Of a stretch of DNA of 64,000 bases, positions 53,756 to 64,000 are shown in pieces; the stretch's first letter is position 1, and every line of letters starts with the position of its first letter. The stretch is taken from the NCBI RefSeq assembly GCF_017589465.1, contig NZ_JAELYA010000001.1, forward strand, positions 1,173,364-1,237,363, given 5' to 3'. The stretch comes from Pseudomonas schmalbachii. Its GTDB lineage: Bacteria > Pseudomonadota > Gammaproteobacteria > Pseudomonadales > Pseudomonadaceae. The notes beneath the pieces were generated by a model. That model did no database searches. It saw nothing but the letters and a program-made list of their open reading frames with translations, and was not told the DNA's origin. A program made the position numbers and the translations under genes.

Positions 53756-53872
53756 AAAAAAAGGGGCGGGGTTAACCCGCCCACTCTTTCTTCCATATCC
53801 ATCATCCTGATGGATCGCATCCCGCGACGTCCTGACCAGCATCCCTTCCGGCCTGCGTAATTCCCTGTACGC
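53756..53872 (-). ncRNA. rsmZ: RsmZ regulatory RNA (CsrA/RsmA antagonist)
   Basis: RsmZ sequesters RsmA/CsrA proteins and so relieves translational repression in the Gac/Rsm cascade. The minus-strand transcript begins CGTACAGGGAATTACGC and has at least eight GGA motifs (AGGGAA, CGGAAGGGATG, AGGACG, GGGATG, AGGATG, TGGATA, TGGAAG). It ends in a GGGCGGG/CCCGCCC terminator with seven T residues. The promoter is TTGTGC (53902-53907) and TAATAT (53880-53885), 16 bp apart. A perfect GacA box lies upstream. The position between fdxA and rpoS is that of rsmZ in P. aeruginosa. Confidence 0.93.
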
Positions 53873-54034
53873 AGGATCGATATTAGCGCCACGACAGCCC
53901 CGCACAAGCCCCCAAACACCCGCGCAACACTGTGAACCACGTCACTGCATCAGGTAATTTACTTTTAAAAACAATAAGATAGAAAACAGAACTTCAAGCA
54001 TGAATCGATAAAATCGCCAATTGCCTACAGCTCG

Positions 54035-54052
54035 TGTAAGCGATGGCTTACA
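54035..54052. promoter_or_regulatory. GacA box (UAS) of rsmZ
   Basis: TGTAAG-CGATGG-CTTACA is a perfect match to the GacA upstream activating sequence TGTAAG-N6-CTTACA. It lies about 165-180 bp upstream of the predicted rsmZ start, which is the usual distance. Confidence 0.93.
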
Positions 54053-54062
54053 CGCCGGGAAC

Positions 54063-54093
54063 AAAAAAGCCCGGGGTTATCCCCGGGCTTTTT
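54063..54093 (-). terminator. terminator of rpoS
   Basis: The stem AAAGCCCGGGG and its complement enclose TTAT and are followed by TTTTTT on the minus strand, 15 bp after the rpoS stop. It lies just next to the GacA box of rsmZ. Confidence 0.92.
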
Positions 54094-54107
54094 CGTGTTC
54101 GATCAAC

Positions 54108-55112
<1,005 letters not shown>

Positions 55113-55145
55113 GTCGTTATCCCTTGCTGAGTTCGACTACAAGTC

Positions 55146-55174
55146 CAGGTGTGTCCATATCCTTGGGACACCTG
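55146..55174. promoter_or_regulatory. hairpin in the rpoS leader
   Basis: CAGGTGT and ACACCTG form a 7 bp stem (extendable by weaker pairs) enclosing a purine-rich loop in the nlpD-rpoS gap, 34-62 nt upstream of the rpoS ATG. It may influence translation or stability of the leader. Confidence 0.45.
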
Positions 55175-55207
55175 AACCCGCTCACCCACGCAGGGGAACG
55201 GCGGCAA

Positions 55208-56065
55208 TCAACGAGGCGGCAGATATTGCAAAGGATCCACTGGCTTTCCCTGGCGGCGAATCTCGAAGTGCAGTTTCACCCGGTCGGTCCCTGTAGAGCC
55301 CATCTCGGCAATGTTCTGCCCGACTTTGACCTGTTGCCCTTCCCGCACCAGCAACCTGCGGTTGTGACCGTAGGCGCTCACGTAGGTATCGCTGTGCTTG
55401 ATGATCACGAGTTCGCCGTAGCCCCGCAAACCACTACCGGCGTATACAACCGTACCATTCGACGCAGCCAGAACAGGCTGGCCCAATTGTCCGGCTATAT
55501 CAATCCCTTTATTCAAACTGCCGTTTGAGGAAAAACGCCCGATCAGAGTGCCACTGGATGGCCACATCCAGCCGGCCACTCCGGACCCGGCCGGCTGCGG
55601 AGATGCACTGCGCGAGGAGGCAGGTGGAGGCGTAACGACCGCCGTGGGAGCCGGCTTGCTGATGACAGTGGTGGTGAAGCCCGGGCTGGTTGTGGTCGAC
55701 GGAGCGACAGGCGGCGAAGTTTTTGCGACAGACGGTGCTCCAGTAGCGGAGCCGCCGCTGAAGCGGATCTGCTGCCCGGGACGAATGGTGTAAGGCGCGC
55801 CGATGTTGTTGTGGGCAGCCAGCGCCTTCCAGTCCCAGCCGTAGCGGAAGGCGATGGAATACAGCGTATCGCCGGGGCGGACCCGGTATTGCCCAGTGGT
55901 GACCGCAGGCTTGCGGGCAACGGTGTTGTCGCGGTCGACGACGCTTGCCCCGCCTCCCGACGAAGACGCACAGGCTGCGAGCAGGGAGCATATGCCCACC
56001 GCCAGCAAAGCATGCAGGCCAGACTTGATCCCAGTCCGTTGCCACAGGGCTGCGCTTGAGCTCAC
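55208..56065 (-). CDS. nlpD: NlpD/LppB-type lipoprotein activator (LysM + degenerate M23)
   Basis: NlpD activates the amidase AmiC for daughter-cell separation. With the GTG start at 56065 (GGGGGAAG upstream), the 285-residue product has a signal peptide with the lipobox LLAAC (Cys32), one LysM domain (YRVRPGDTLYSIAFRYGWDWKAL), a Pro/Thr/Ser-rich linker, and a C-terminal M23 domain. The metal ligands are lost: the HxGxD is NKGID and the HxH is KLH. This fits an activator and not an enzyme. ATG codons at 56083 and 56092 are possible alternative starts with weaker context. Confidence 0.92.
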   Translation of the reverse strand: MSSSAALWQRTGIKSGLHALLAVGICSLLAACASSSGGGASVVDRDNTVARKPAVTTGQYRVRPGDTLYSIAFRYGWDWKALAAHNNIGAPYTIRPGQQIRFSGGSATGAPSVAKTSPPVAPSTTTSPGFTTTVISKPAPTAVVTPPPASSRSASPQPAGSGVAGWMWPSSGTLIGRFSSNGSLNKGIDIAGQLGQPVLAASNGTVVYAGSGLRGYGELVIIKHSDTYVSAYGHNRRLLVREGQQVKVGQNIAEMGSTGTDRVKLHFEIRRQGKPVDPLQYLPPR

Positions 56066-56141
56066 CCCTTCCCCCTTATCCATAGAATCCATCCGGCAAG
56101 ACACCGGTACTGTCGTCAGAATCGCCAGTCCCGGCGAGATA

Positions 56142-56810
56142 TCAGTTCTGCACACCGTGCAGCAGAGGCACGAAGCGCACGGCGTCGAGAACCTGGCGCC
56201 GGAAGCCATCCTCCTCACGCACGATCAGCATCAGTTGCTGCACTTCGCCACCGCCCACCGGAATCACCAGACGTCCGCCCGGAGCCAGCTGATCCAGCAG
56301 CGACTGCGGCACTTCGGGCGCCGCGGCAGTGACGATGATGCCGTTGTACGGAGCAAGGGCTGGCCAGCCTTCCCAGCCATCCCCCCAACGAAAGACAACA
56401 TTGCGCAGATTTAGCTCCACAAGACGCTCCTTCGCGCGATCCTGCAGGGGCTGGATGCGCTCGACGGAGAACACCCGCTCGACCAGCTGCGACAACACCG
56501 CGGTCTGGTAGCCCGAGCCGGTGCCGATCTCCATCACCTTGTCCAGCGGACCGGCCGCCAGCAGCAGCTCGGTCATGCGCGCAACCATGAAAGGCTGCGA
56601 GATGGTCTGGTTGTGCCCGATCGGCAGCGCGGTGTCTTCGTAGGCGCGATGCGACAGAGCCTCGTCGACGAACAGGTGGCGCGGGGTACGCCGAATCACT
56701 TCGAGCACCCGCGCGTTGGACAAGCCTTCCTCGTAGAGGCGCTGGATCAGACGCTCGCGGGTACGCTGGGAGGTCATGCCAATACCGCGACGCGACAGCT
56801 CGTCACTCAT
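56142..56810 (-). CDS. pcm: protein-L-isoaspartate O-methyltransferase Pcm
   Basis: Pcm repairs isoaspartyl residues in aged proteins using SAM. The SAM loop [18 protein letters not shown] and the substrate block [22 protein letters not shown] are clear. With the ATG at 56810, which has GGAGG eight bases upstream and overlaps the surE stop by eight bases, the product has 222 residues. The ATG at 56777 gives 211 residues, the usual length in P. aeruginosa, but has a poor ribosome-binding site. I keep the upstream start for its SD. Confidence 0.93.
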   Translation of the reverse strand: MSDELSRRGIGMTSQRTRERLIQRLYEEGLSNARVLEVIRRTPRHLFVDEALSHRAYEDTALPIGHNQTISQPFMVARMTELLLAAGPLDKVMEIGTGSGYQTAVLSQLVERVFSVERIQPLQDRAKERLVELNLRNVVFRWGDGWEGWPALAPYNGIIVTAAAPEVPQSLLDQLAPGGRLVIPVGGGEVQQLMLIVREEDGFRRQVLDAVRFVPLLHGVQN

Positions 56811-57558
56811 GGCGCAAGCCTCCGATCCAGTCTTCCAGACCATTGAACGCCTCCCGGAAAGTTCGGTCCAGTTGCAGCGGGGTGACGGAAACATAGCCCT
56901 GCATCACCGCATGGAAATCGGTGCCCTCGCCGCCGTCCTCGGCATCGCCGGCCACGGAAATCCAGTAGCCTTCCTTGCCGCGCGGATTGACCACCTTCAC
57001 CGGCGCGGCAGCACGCGCACGGTGGCCGAGGCGGGTCAGCTGGATACCACGGATACGCTCCAGCGGCAGGTTCGGCACGTTCACGTTGAGCACGGTGCGC
57101 GGCGGCACGTCGAGCTGTTCATGGGCAGCGACCAGCAGCCTGGCGAAATGCATGGCGGTGGGCAGGTTGTCCGGCTGCCGCGACAGCAGCGAAAAAGCGA
57201 AGGCCGGACACTCCAGGAAACGCCCTTCGATCGCTGCGGCGACCGTACCGGAATACAGCACATCGTCCCCCAGGTTCGCGCCCAGGTTGATGCCGGAAAC
57301 CACCATGTTCGGCGGAGTCTCCAGCAGGCCGTTGAGTCCCAGATGAACACAATCGGTCGGCGTGCCGTTGAGGCTGATATAGCCATTGCTGAGACGCTGC
57401 GGATGCAGCGGCCGATCCAGGGTCAGCGAACTGCTGGCGCCGCTGCGGTCCTGCTCGGGGGCGATCACGATGCACTCGGCCAGGCCGGCCAGCGCGTCGT
57501 GAAGCGCGGCGATACCGGGTGCATTAACCCCGTCGTCGTTGGCGATCAATATGCGCAT
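56803..57558 (-). CDS. surE: 5'/3'-nucleotidase SurE
   Basis: SurE is a metal-dependent nucleotidase acting on nucleoside monophosphates in stationary phase. The 251-residue protein begins with the metal-site sequence [15 protein letters not shown] (D8, D9), continues with [15 protein letters not shown] and [24 protein letters not shown]. It overlaps truD upstream by 13 bp and pcm downstream by 8 bp, so the four genes truD-surE-pcm-nlpD are in one run. Confidence 0.96.
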   Translation of the reverse strand: MRILIANDDGVNAPGIAALHDALAGLAECIVIAPEQDRSGASSSLTLDRPLHPQRLSNGYISLNGTPTDCVHLGLNGLLETPPNMVVSGINLGANLGDDVLYSGTVAAAIEGRFLECPAFAFSLLSRQPDNLPTAMHFARLLVAAHEQLDVPPRTVLNVNVPNLPLERIRGIQLTRLGHRARAAAPVKVVNPRGKEGYWISVAGDAEDGGEGTDFHAVMQGYVSVTPLQLDRTFREAFNGLEDWIGGLRHE

Positions 57559-58604
57559 GGGTTTTCCATCTGCCCTGCCGGCACGAGGTCTACTAGCTCG
57601 CGCACGACTACGGTGGCGAAGCAGCCAGCCGGCAGGACGAATTCCAGTTGCAGGATGTCAGGCCCCGGATAATGCCATGCCAGGCCCGGGATGGGGAGCC
57701 GCAGAATGCGCCGTTCGTGCGCCATGTCCGCAGCGGCGAGCCACTGGCAGAGCGCCATCTCGGCCTGCCCCACATCCCGCTCGATAGCACCCGGCGCACC
57801 GCTGGCCGGGGGTTCGCCTTCGCCCCACAAAGGACCGGTCGGATGCAGGTCGAGGGCGGCCAGGCGCGGGTCGCTGCATTCGGCCAGCGTCGCCGGAAAG
57901 AAGCTGCGGCTATCGGTGAATGCCAGCAGATCGCCTTCCAGCGCCTGCGCCCAGCTACCCGCCGCCACACGCTGCGCCAGCACACGATTGAACAGGTAGC
58001 TGCGGGCCGCCGAGAGCAACCGCGAACGCAGGTTGCGCTGTTCCGGCAAGCTGCCTCGCTCGGCGAAGGACCGCGCGTCGGCGACGTTGTTGCCGTCATG
58101 ACCGAAGCGCTGGGCGCCGAAGTAGTTCGGCACTCCTTCCCGGGCGATGCGTTGCAGGCGGTTTTCCAACGCCTCGCGATCGGCTTCCAGAGCTGTCAGG
58201 CGCAGGGTGAAACCGTTGGCGGCATGAGCGCCGCGCTGCAGCTTGCGACGATGCCGCACCTGCTTGAGGATGCGCAGCGTATCGCCTTCGGCGGCGGCAA
58301 GATCGGGATCAGCCTTGCCCGGCAGGTGCAGGCTGAACCATTGGCGAGTCAGCGCCTGGCGATCCTTCAGCCCCGCGTAACTGATCGCGCGCAACGGAAC
58401 GCCTGCCGCGCGCGCCAGACGTCGCGCCGCTTCCTCGGTATTCAGGCCGCGCTTCTCCACCCACAGCCAGAGATGCTCGCCCTCTCCTTCGAGGGGAATG
58501 TCCAGCACCTCGTCGACCTGGAAATCCTCGGCGACAGCCTTCAGCACCGCGCGGCCGCATGGCTCGCCATGGGCACGCGGGCCCAGCAGATCCAGCTCGG
58601 TCAT
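57546..58604 (-). CDS. truD: tRNA pseudouridine(13) synthase TruD
   Basis: TruD makes pseudouridine 13 in tRNA-Glu. The 352-residue enzyme has the active-site Asp D81 in [18 protein letters not shown] and the TruD insertion domain ([10 protein letters not shown] and [15 protein letters not shown]). It overlaps ispF by four bases (ATGA). Confidence 0.95.
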   Translation of the reverse strand: MTELDLLGPRAHGEPCGRAVLKAVAEDFQVDEVLDIPLEGEGEHLWLWVEKRGLNTEEAARRLARAAGVPLRAISYAGLKDRQALTRQWFSLHLPGKADPDLAAAEGDTLRILKQVRHRRKLQRGAHAANGFTLRLTALEADREALENRLQRIAREGVPNYFGAQRFGHDGNNVADARSFAERGSLPEQRNLRSRLLSAARSYLFNRVLAQRVAAGSWAQALEGDLLAFTDSRSFFPATLAECSDPRLAALDLHPTGPLWGEGEPPASGAPGAIERDVGQAEMALCQWLAAADMAHERRILRLPIPGLAWHYPGPDILQLEFVLPAGCFATVVVRELVDLVPAGQMENPCAY

Positions 58605-59074
58605 GCGCGGATCAACAGGGCGACAGCGTGGACCGCAATACCCTCCTCGCGTCCGGTGAAACCGAGTTTCTCGGTAGTCGTCGCCTTCACGTTGACCCGG
58701 TCCAGCTCGACCTGCAGATCGGCAGCGATGTTCGCGCGCATCGATTCGATGTGCGGCGCCATCTTCGGTGCCTGCGCAACGATAGTGGAATCGATGTTGC
58801 CGACCTTCCAGCCCTTGGACTGCACCAGCGAAACGACATGGCGGAGCAGCGCGCGACTGTCCGCGCCCTTGAACTGCGGGTCGGTATCCGGAAAGTGCTT
58901 GCCGATATCGCCCAGCGCACAGGCGCCGAGCAATGCGTCGGCCAGGGCGTGCAGCAGCACGTCGCCATCGGAATGGGCAACCAGCCCGAACTTGTGGGGA
59001 ATACGCACCCCGCCCAGGGTGATGAAATCGCCGTCGCCGAAGCGGTGTACGTCGTAGCCGTGGCCGATACGCAT
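58601..59074 (-). CDS. ispF: 2-C-methyl-D-erythritol 2,4-cyclodiphosphate synthase IspF
   Basis: IspF catalyses the fifth step of the MEP isoprenoid pathway. The 157-residue protein has the zinc ligands D8, H10 and H42 in GYDVH and [13 protein letters not shown], and [13 protein letters not shown] near the C terminus. Its ribosome-binding site (CAGGGCG) lies in the 3' arm of the hairpin at 59081-59104, five or six bases from the ATG. Confidence 0.97.
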   Translation of the reverse strand: MRIGHGYDVHRFGDGDFITLGGVRIPHKFGLVAHSDGDVLLHALADALLGACALGDIGKHFPDTDPQFKGADSRALLRHVVSLVQSKGWKVGNIDSTIVAQAPKMAPHIESMRANIAADLQVELDRVNVKATTTEKLGFTGREEGIAVHAVALLIRA

Positions 59075-59076
59075 AA

Positions 59077-59104
59077 GAAAACGCCCTGAAGGGAAACAGG
59101 GCGT
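59077..59104 (-). terminator. terminator/hairpin between fghA and ispF
   Basis: On the minus strand ACGCCCTG-TTTCCCTT-CAGGGCGT is followed by TTTCTT and then the ispF ATG. It looks like a terminator for the adhC-fghA transcript. Its 3' arm also contains the ispF SD, so transcription reading through would give an mRNA with the SD buried. Confidence 0.7.
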
Positions 59105-59139
59105 CGATTCTACCGGATAGCTCGCCGACCTCTAGCGCA

Positions 59140-59985
59140 TCAGCGACAGAGAGCAGCCGCGTGATGACGCAGATGGTCCTCGATGAAGCTGGCGATGAAG
59201 TAATAGCTGTGGTCGTAACCCGGCTGCATGCGCAGGGTCATCGGGTGGCCCACCGCTCCGGCGGCCATCTGCAGGGCTTCCGGTTTCAGCTGGGTGGCGA
59301 GGAAGTCGTCGCGCTCGCCCTGATCGACCAGGATCGGCAACCGCTCCGTGGCCGTCGCGATCAGCTCGAAGGCATCCCACTCGCGCCAACTCTCCCGGTC
59401 ATCGCCAAGGTAGCGGCTGAAAGCCTTCTGCCCCCACTGGCAGTCGCCGGGATGGCTGATCGGTGCGAAGGCCGACAGCGACAGATAGCGGCCGGGGTTG
59501 CGCAGGGCGCAGACCAGCGCGCCATGTCCGCCCATGGAATGACCACTGATTCCGCGCCGGGTGGATACCGGGAAGTTCTCCTCGATCAGCGTCGGCAGTT
59601 CCTGCACCACGTAGTCATGCATGCGGTAGTGCCGCGACCAGGGCTCCTGCGTGGCGTTCAGGTAGAACCCCGCTCCCAGGCCGAAATCCCAGGCACCATC
59701 CGGATCGCCCGGCACATCCGGCCCGCGCGGGCTGGTATCCGGCGCCACCAGCACCAGGCCAAGCTCCGCCGCCACACGCTGGGCGCCGGCCTTCTGCATG
59801 AAGTTCTCGTCCGTGCAGGTCAGTCCGGACAGCCAGTAGAGTGCAGGCAACGCGGCCTCCGGCTCGGCCTGCGGCGGCAGGTAGATGGCGAAGGTCATGT
59901 CGCAACCCAGCACTTCCGAGCGGTGGCGATAACGCTGGTGCCAGCCGCCGAAACTCTTGTTGCTGGAAATCAGTTCAAGGCTCAT
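59140..59985 (-). CDS. fghA: S-formylglutathione hydrolase
   Basis: This esterase splits S-formylglutathione to formate and glutathione, the second step of the glutathione-dependent formaldehyde pathway. The 281-residue alpha/beta hydrolase has GHSMGGHG with nucleophile S150, DQGERDDF for the acid and YDHSYYF for the His. Cys-rich [11 protein letters not shown] is typical. It follows adhC 62 bp downstream. Confidence 0.96.
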   Translation of the reverse strand: MSLELISSNKSFGGWHQRYRHRSEVLGCDMTFAIYLPPQAEPEAALPALYWLSGLTCTDENFMQKAGAQRVAAELGLVLVAPDTSPRGPDVPGDPDGAWDFGLGAGFYLNATQEPWSRHYRMHDYVVQELPTLIEENFPVSTRRGISGHSMGGHGALVCALRNPGRYLSLSAFAPISHPGDCQWGQKAFSRYLGDDRESWREWDAFELIATATERLPILVDQGERDDFLATQLKPEALQMAAGAVGHPMTLRMQPGYDHSYYFIASFIEDHLRHHAAALCR

Positions 59986-60047
59986 GAGGCCTCCGAAACG
60001 AGTCGAAAGCCTGAAGCTGCGAGCGCTTCAGGCTTCCAGCCCATGGC

Positions 60048-61184
<1,137 letters not shown>

Positions 61185-61343
61185 CTACGACGCCCGCCTG
61201 GGCGGACGCGGACCGGCGGCGCCGATCGAAACCGGACGACGGACTGCACCAGGCGCAGTTGCCGTCGGATAAGGGCGCGACTCTTCACGGAAGAATCCAC
61301 CTCAACTTTGAAAGTGTAGGAAACCACGTTTCAGTGAATAATC

Positions 61344-61367
61344 AGGCAATAATCAAAACATTATTGC
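61344..61367. promoter_or_regulatory. palindrome in the adhC-gfnR gap, probable GfnR site
   Basis: GGCAATAAT-N6-ATTATTGCC is a perfect 9+9 bp inverted repeat 19 bp before the gfnR ATG and about 180 bp from adhC. Nearby AATAATCA also occurs as a direct repeat at 61336 and 61347. Such a site is expected for a LysR protein that controls itself and the divergent operon. Confidence 0.65.
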
Positions 61368-61385
61368 CATTCAGGGATAATCCCG

Positions 61386-62291
61386 ATGAACAGATGGGAA
61401 GGACTCGACGAATTCGTCGCCGTGGCCGAGACCGGCCAGTTCACCGCCGCAGCCGAACGCCTGGGGGTTTCCTCCTCGCATGTCAGCCGGCAGATCGCCC
61501 GTCTGGAAGAGCGCCTGCAGGCCCGACTGCTCTATCGCAGCACCCGCCGGGTGTCGCTGAGCGAAGCCGGGCAGACGTTCCTGCAGCACTGCCAGCGCCT
61601 GCAGGACGCCCGCGACGAGGCGATGCGCGCGGTCAGCGACCTGTCCGCCGAGCCCAAGGGGCTGCTGCGCATGACCTGCGCGGTGGCCTATGGCGAGCGC
61701 TTCGTGGTGCCGCTGGTGAACGCCTTCATGGCCGACTATCCGCAGTTGCGGGTGGATATCGAACTGTCCAACCGCCAGCTCGACCTGTTGCACGAAGGCT
61801 TCGACCTGGCCATCCGCCTCGGCCGCCTGAGCGACTCGCGGCTGGTCGCGACCCGCCTGGCGCCGCGAGTCATGTACCTCTGCGCAACACCGGAGTATCT
61901 GCAGCGCTACGGCAATCCACTGAGTCCGGAAGAACTGGCGCAGCACAACTGCCTGATCGGCAGCAGCGATATCTGGAGTTTTCTCGAGGACGGCCGGGAA
62001 ACCCAGCACCGGGTTCAGGGCAACTGGCGCTGCAACAGCGGACAAGCGGTGCTGGATGCCGCCCTGCGCGGCTTCGGCCTGTGCCAGTTGCCCGACTACT
62101 ACGTGCTCGAACATCTGCGTTCGGGCCGGCTGATTTCGCTGCTGGAACGGCACCGGCCGCCGAATACCGCGGTGTGGGCGCTCTATCCGCAGCAGCGGCA
62201 TCTTTCGCCGAAGGTTCGCCAACTGGTCGATTATCTGAAATCGGGACTGCAGGAAACCCATCCGAGGCAGGATGACGTCAACCTGCCGTAA
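61386..62291 (+). CDS. gfnR: LysR-family formaldehyde-response regulator GfnR
   Basis: GfnR activates adhC-fghA in P. aeruginosa and is required for glutathione-dependent formaldehyde detoxification. The 301-residue LysR protein has its HTH at 4-60 (FVAVAETGQFTAAAERLGVSSSHVSRQIARLEERLQ) and a substrate-binding domain (GFDLAIRLGRLSDSRLVATRLA) of the LysR type 8 group. It is divergent from adhC. Confidence 0.9.
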   Translation: MNRWEGLDEFVAVAETGQFTAAAERLGVSSSHVSRQIARLEERLQARLLYRSTRRVSLSEAGQTFLQHCQRLQDARDEAMRAVSDLSAEPKGLLRMTCAVAYGERFVVPLVNAFMADYPQLRVDIELSNRQLDLLHEGFDLAIRLGRLSDSRLVATRLAPRVMYLCATPEYLQRYGNPLSPEELAQHNCLIGSSDIWSFLEDGRETQHRVQGNWRCNSGQAVLDAALRGFGLCQLPDYYVLEHLRSGRLISLLERHRPPNTAVWALYPQQRHLSPKVRQLVDYLKSGLQETHPRQDDVNLP

Positions 62292-62360
62292 CGCAAAGCC
62301 TTCGCGGCGACGTTGGCTAGACTTGCCGGTTTCTGCCCCCAGCTACAACAAGGAAGCCGC

Positions 62361-63587
62361 ATGTCCGCCATAGCCCTGTTCCGCGAACGCTATCTGCTGC
62401 GTTTCTGGTCACCGCTGCCGACCCTGGTCGCGCTTGGCGTGGCCTCTGCCTACTACTTCGCCATGACCGGCACGTTCTGGGCGGTGACCGGCGAATTCAC
62501 CCGCTGGGGCGGACACGTGCTGTCCTGGTTCGGCCTGCAACCGCAGGAATGGAGCTACTTCAAGCTGATCGGTCTGCAGGGCACGCCGCTGGACCGGGTC
62601 GACGGCGTGATGATCATCGGCATGTTCCTCGGCGCGCTGTGTTGTGCGCTGTGGGCCGGCAACGTCAGCCTGCGCTGGCCGACCAGCAGGCGCCGCCTGT
62701 TGCAGGGGCTGATCGGCGGGATCATTGCCGGCTTCGGCGCGCGCCTGGCCATGGGCTGCAATCTCGCGGCCTTCTTTACCGGTATCCCGATGTTCTCCGT
62801 GCATGCCTGGGCGTTCATGCTGTCGACGGTGGTCGGTGCCTGGTTCGGCGTGAAGCTCAGCCTGCTGCCGATGCTGCGCACGCCGCTGAAGGTCAGCGCC
62901 AGGGCCGCCGCCCTGCCGGACGCCGACAGCCTGGCCCGGCGTGCCCGCCTGCAATGGCGCCTGGGCATGGCGGTGCTGGCCGCGGCTTTGCTGTTCGCCG
63001 CCTGGCGCTTCGAAGTCTCCCTGGTGCTGGGCATGGCCTGCCTGTTCGGCCTGCTGTTCGGCGGCCTGATCGAACGCGCGCAGATCTGCTTCACCAGTGC
63101 CGCCCGCGACCTCTGGACCACCGGCCGAACCAAGGCGGCGATGGGCATCCTCCTCGGCATGGCCGCGGCCTGCATCGGCACCTTCGCCGCCATCCACCAG
63201 GGCGTACCGCCGAAGATCTTCTGGATGGGACCGAACGCGGTGATTGGCGGCGTGCTGTTCGGCATCGGCATCGTCCTCGCCGGCGGCTGCGAAACCGGCT
63301 GGATGTATCGCTCGATGGAAGGCCAGATGCATTTCTGGGTGGTCGGTGTCGGCAACGTCATCGGCGGCACCCTGGTGGCAGCGTTCTGGGACCAGCTCGG
63401 CACCAGCCTCGCCCTGCCCTATCCCAAGCTCAACCTGCTGCAGAGCTTCGGCCCCGCCGGCGGCCTGCTGCTGACCTTCGTCGGACTGGGCATCTGCATG
63501 CTGCTGGTCCAGCTCAACGCCAACCGCTTCACCCGTCCGAGGAACAAGGCCCATGACCGAGAAGAAAACGCCGACGCTGTCGCTTGA
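62361..63587 (+). CDS. YeeE/YedE-family sulfur-compound transporter
   Basis: The 408-residue protein has about nine hydrophobic segments and duplicated sulf_transp domains. Cysteines C133 (MGCNLAAFF), C243 (RAQICFTSA) and C310 (AGGCETGW) correspond to the three Cys of the thiosulfate transporter TsuA (YeeE). This supports uptake of thiosulfate or a related sulfur or selenium species. AAGGAAGCC precedes the ATG. The partner TusA-like gene overlaps its 3' end by 35 bp. Confidence 0.92.
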   Translation: MSAIALFRERYLLRFWSPLPTLVALGVASAYYFAMTGTFWAVTGEFTRWGGHVLSWFGLQPQEWSYFKLIGLQGTPLDRVDGVMIIGMFLGALCCALWAGNVSLRWPTSRRRLLQGLIGGIIAGFGARLAMGCNLAAFFTGIPMFSVHAWAFMLSTVVGAWFGVKLSLLPMLRTPLKVSARAAALPDADSLARRARLQWRLGMAVLAAALLFAAWRFEVSLVLGMACLFGLLFGGLIERAQICFTSAARDLWTTGRTKAAMGILLGMAAACIGTFAAIHQGVPPKIFWMGPNAVIGGVLFGIGIVLAGGCETGWMYRSMEGQMHFWVVGVGNVIGGTLVAAFWDQLGTSLALPYPKLNLLQSFGPAGGLLLTFVGLGICMLLVQLNANRFTRPRNKAHDREENADAVA

Positions 63588-63801
63588 TCTGCGCGGCGAG
63601 CATTGCCCCTACAACGCCATCGCCACCCTGGAAACCCTGGCGACGATGAAGCCGGGGGAGCTGCTGGAAGTGATCACCGATTGCTCGCAGTCGGTGCATG
63701 GCATCCCCGAGGACAGCAAGCGCCACGGCTATCACTGCCTGCCGGTGGAGCATCATGGCGCGCTGTTCCGCTTCCTGATCGAAGTGCCGCTGGAGGGGTA
63801 G
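63553..63801 (+). CDS. TusA/YedF-like sulfur-carrier protein
   Basis: The 82-residue protein has the SirA/TusA fold. C18 lies in GEHCPYNAI. The usual CPxP motif therefore reads CPYN, with the second Pro replaced by Asn. Residues 22-60 (ATLETLATMKPGELLEVITDCSQSVHGIPE) follow YedF closely, with an extra Cys. It overlaps the YeeE/YedE-like gene by 35 bp, and such pairs elsewhere are TsuA-TsuB. It probably accepts sulfur from the transporter. Confidence 0.88.
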   Translation: MTEKKTPTLSLDLRGEHCPYNAIATLETLATMKPGELLEVITDCSQSVHGIPEDSKRHGYHCLPVEHHGALFRFLIEVPLEG

Positions 63802-63822
63802 GACCCGGAGGATTTTCGTAGG

Positions 63823-63877
63823 AGCGGGCCATGCCCGCGAAATGATGCGGCACGGGGTTTCGCGGGCATGGCCCGCT
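63823..63877. repeat. REP inverted pair (REPIN-like)
   Basis: The arms AGCGGGCCATGCCCGCGAAA (63823-63842) and its exact complement (63858-63877) surround a 15 bp spacer. The REP core is also seen near 770, 23626 and 23824. The last 120 bases of the window show no gene. Confidence 0.88.
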
Positions 63878-64000
63878 TGTATGGCGGTAGGGTAGGAACC
63901 TGTCGGGGGTGGAGGGACAAGACCCGCTTCTGCAAGCCAGACGGTAGGAGACTTCCCCCACCCACGCGCTCACGACAAGCGCCGATAAGGAATCCATCGG

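Noticed and set aside
63900..64000. gene at the right edge of the window
   Set aside because: Short frames in this stretch have no ribosome-binding site or recognisable protein, and the region is next to the REP pair.

Overview
The window is a 64 kb piece of high-GC gammaproteobacterial chromosome and is almost certainly Pseudomonas, from the P. aeruginosa-related side of the genus (P. citronellolis / P. nitroreducens-like by gene content). The evidence is the oprI lipoprotein gene, the rsmZ riboregulator with a perfect GacA box between fdxA and rpoS, the earP-efp pair with Arg32 in EF-P, and gene orders that I recognise from P. aeruginosa: recX-recA-pncC / mutS-fdxA-rsmZ-rpoS-nlpD-pcm-surE-truD-ispF-fghA-adhC-gfnR, and tesA / ybbA-ybbP-greB-hypothetical-thpR. 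No insertion sequence, integrase, prophage, CRISPR array or clear foreign island is visible. The mobile-looking component is small palindromic repeats.

Layout. 1-5.7 kb: end of a yciK-like SDR, rluB with a repetitive basic tail, LysE and BenE family transporters, a BASS symporter. 6-13 kb: P2-like cation ATPase, a secreted proline-rich protein, an SDR and a zinc-free MDR reductase, an AlkX/YcaQ-type glycosylase, a DUF1127 protein. 13-19.3 kb: LysR, ohrR-ohr with candidate operators, earP-efp, tRNA-Ser(GGA), oprI facing an L,D-transpeptidase, a small Cys-rich protein. 19.3-31 kb: tesA divergent from ybbA-ybbP-greB, thpR, yeiE/yeiH-like pair, DoxX, MltF-like transglycosylase, TatD, Mpo1-like. 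30.6-36.3 kb: thioesterase, CHAD, moxR-DUF58-tgpA operon. 36.4-48.4 kb: dienelactone hydrolase, an apparent stand-alone sRNA, a phosphopantetheinyl transferase, tpm with a small CsrA-like protein, a LigB-type dioxygenase, deaD, an enoyl-CoA hydratase, a divergent phosphoketolase facing a beta-CASP RNase-like protein, a LOG protein. 48.5-62.3 kb: DNA repair, stationary phase and formaldehyde detoxification genes. 62.3 kb to the end: a YeeE/YedE transporter with an overlapping TusA/YedF-like carrier, then a REP palindrome.

Common themes. Cell-envelope genes are frequent (oprI plus Ldt, MltF-like, NlpD, TgpA, YbbAP). Stress and regulatory genes include ohrR-ohr, recA with an SOS box, rpoS, rsmZ and the gfnR-controlled adhC-fghA pathway. 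Two families of 75-100 bp inverted repeats sit at gene 3' ends: four copies of a GTAGGTTGG element, one of which supplies the tatD stop codon, and two copies of a GTAGGGTGGA element in opposite orientation next to REP sequences.

The best leads for new biology are the 64-residue CsrA-like protein upstream of tpm, the unassigned sRNA between the dienelactone hydrolase and the phosphopantetheinyl transferase, the phosphoketolase with altered cofactor-binding motifs, and a hairpin that occupies the ispF ribosome-binding site. I did not find a clearly novel multi-gene system.
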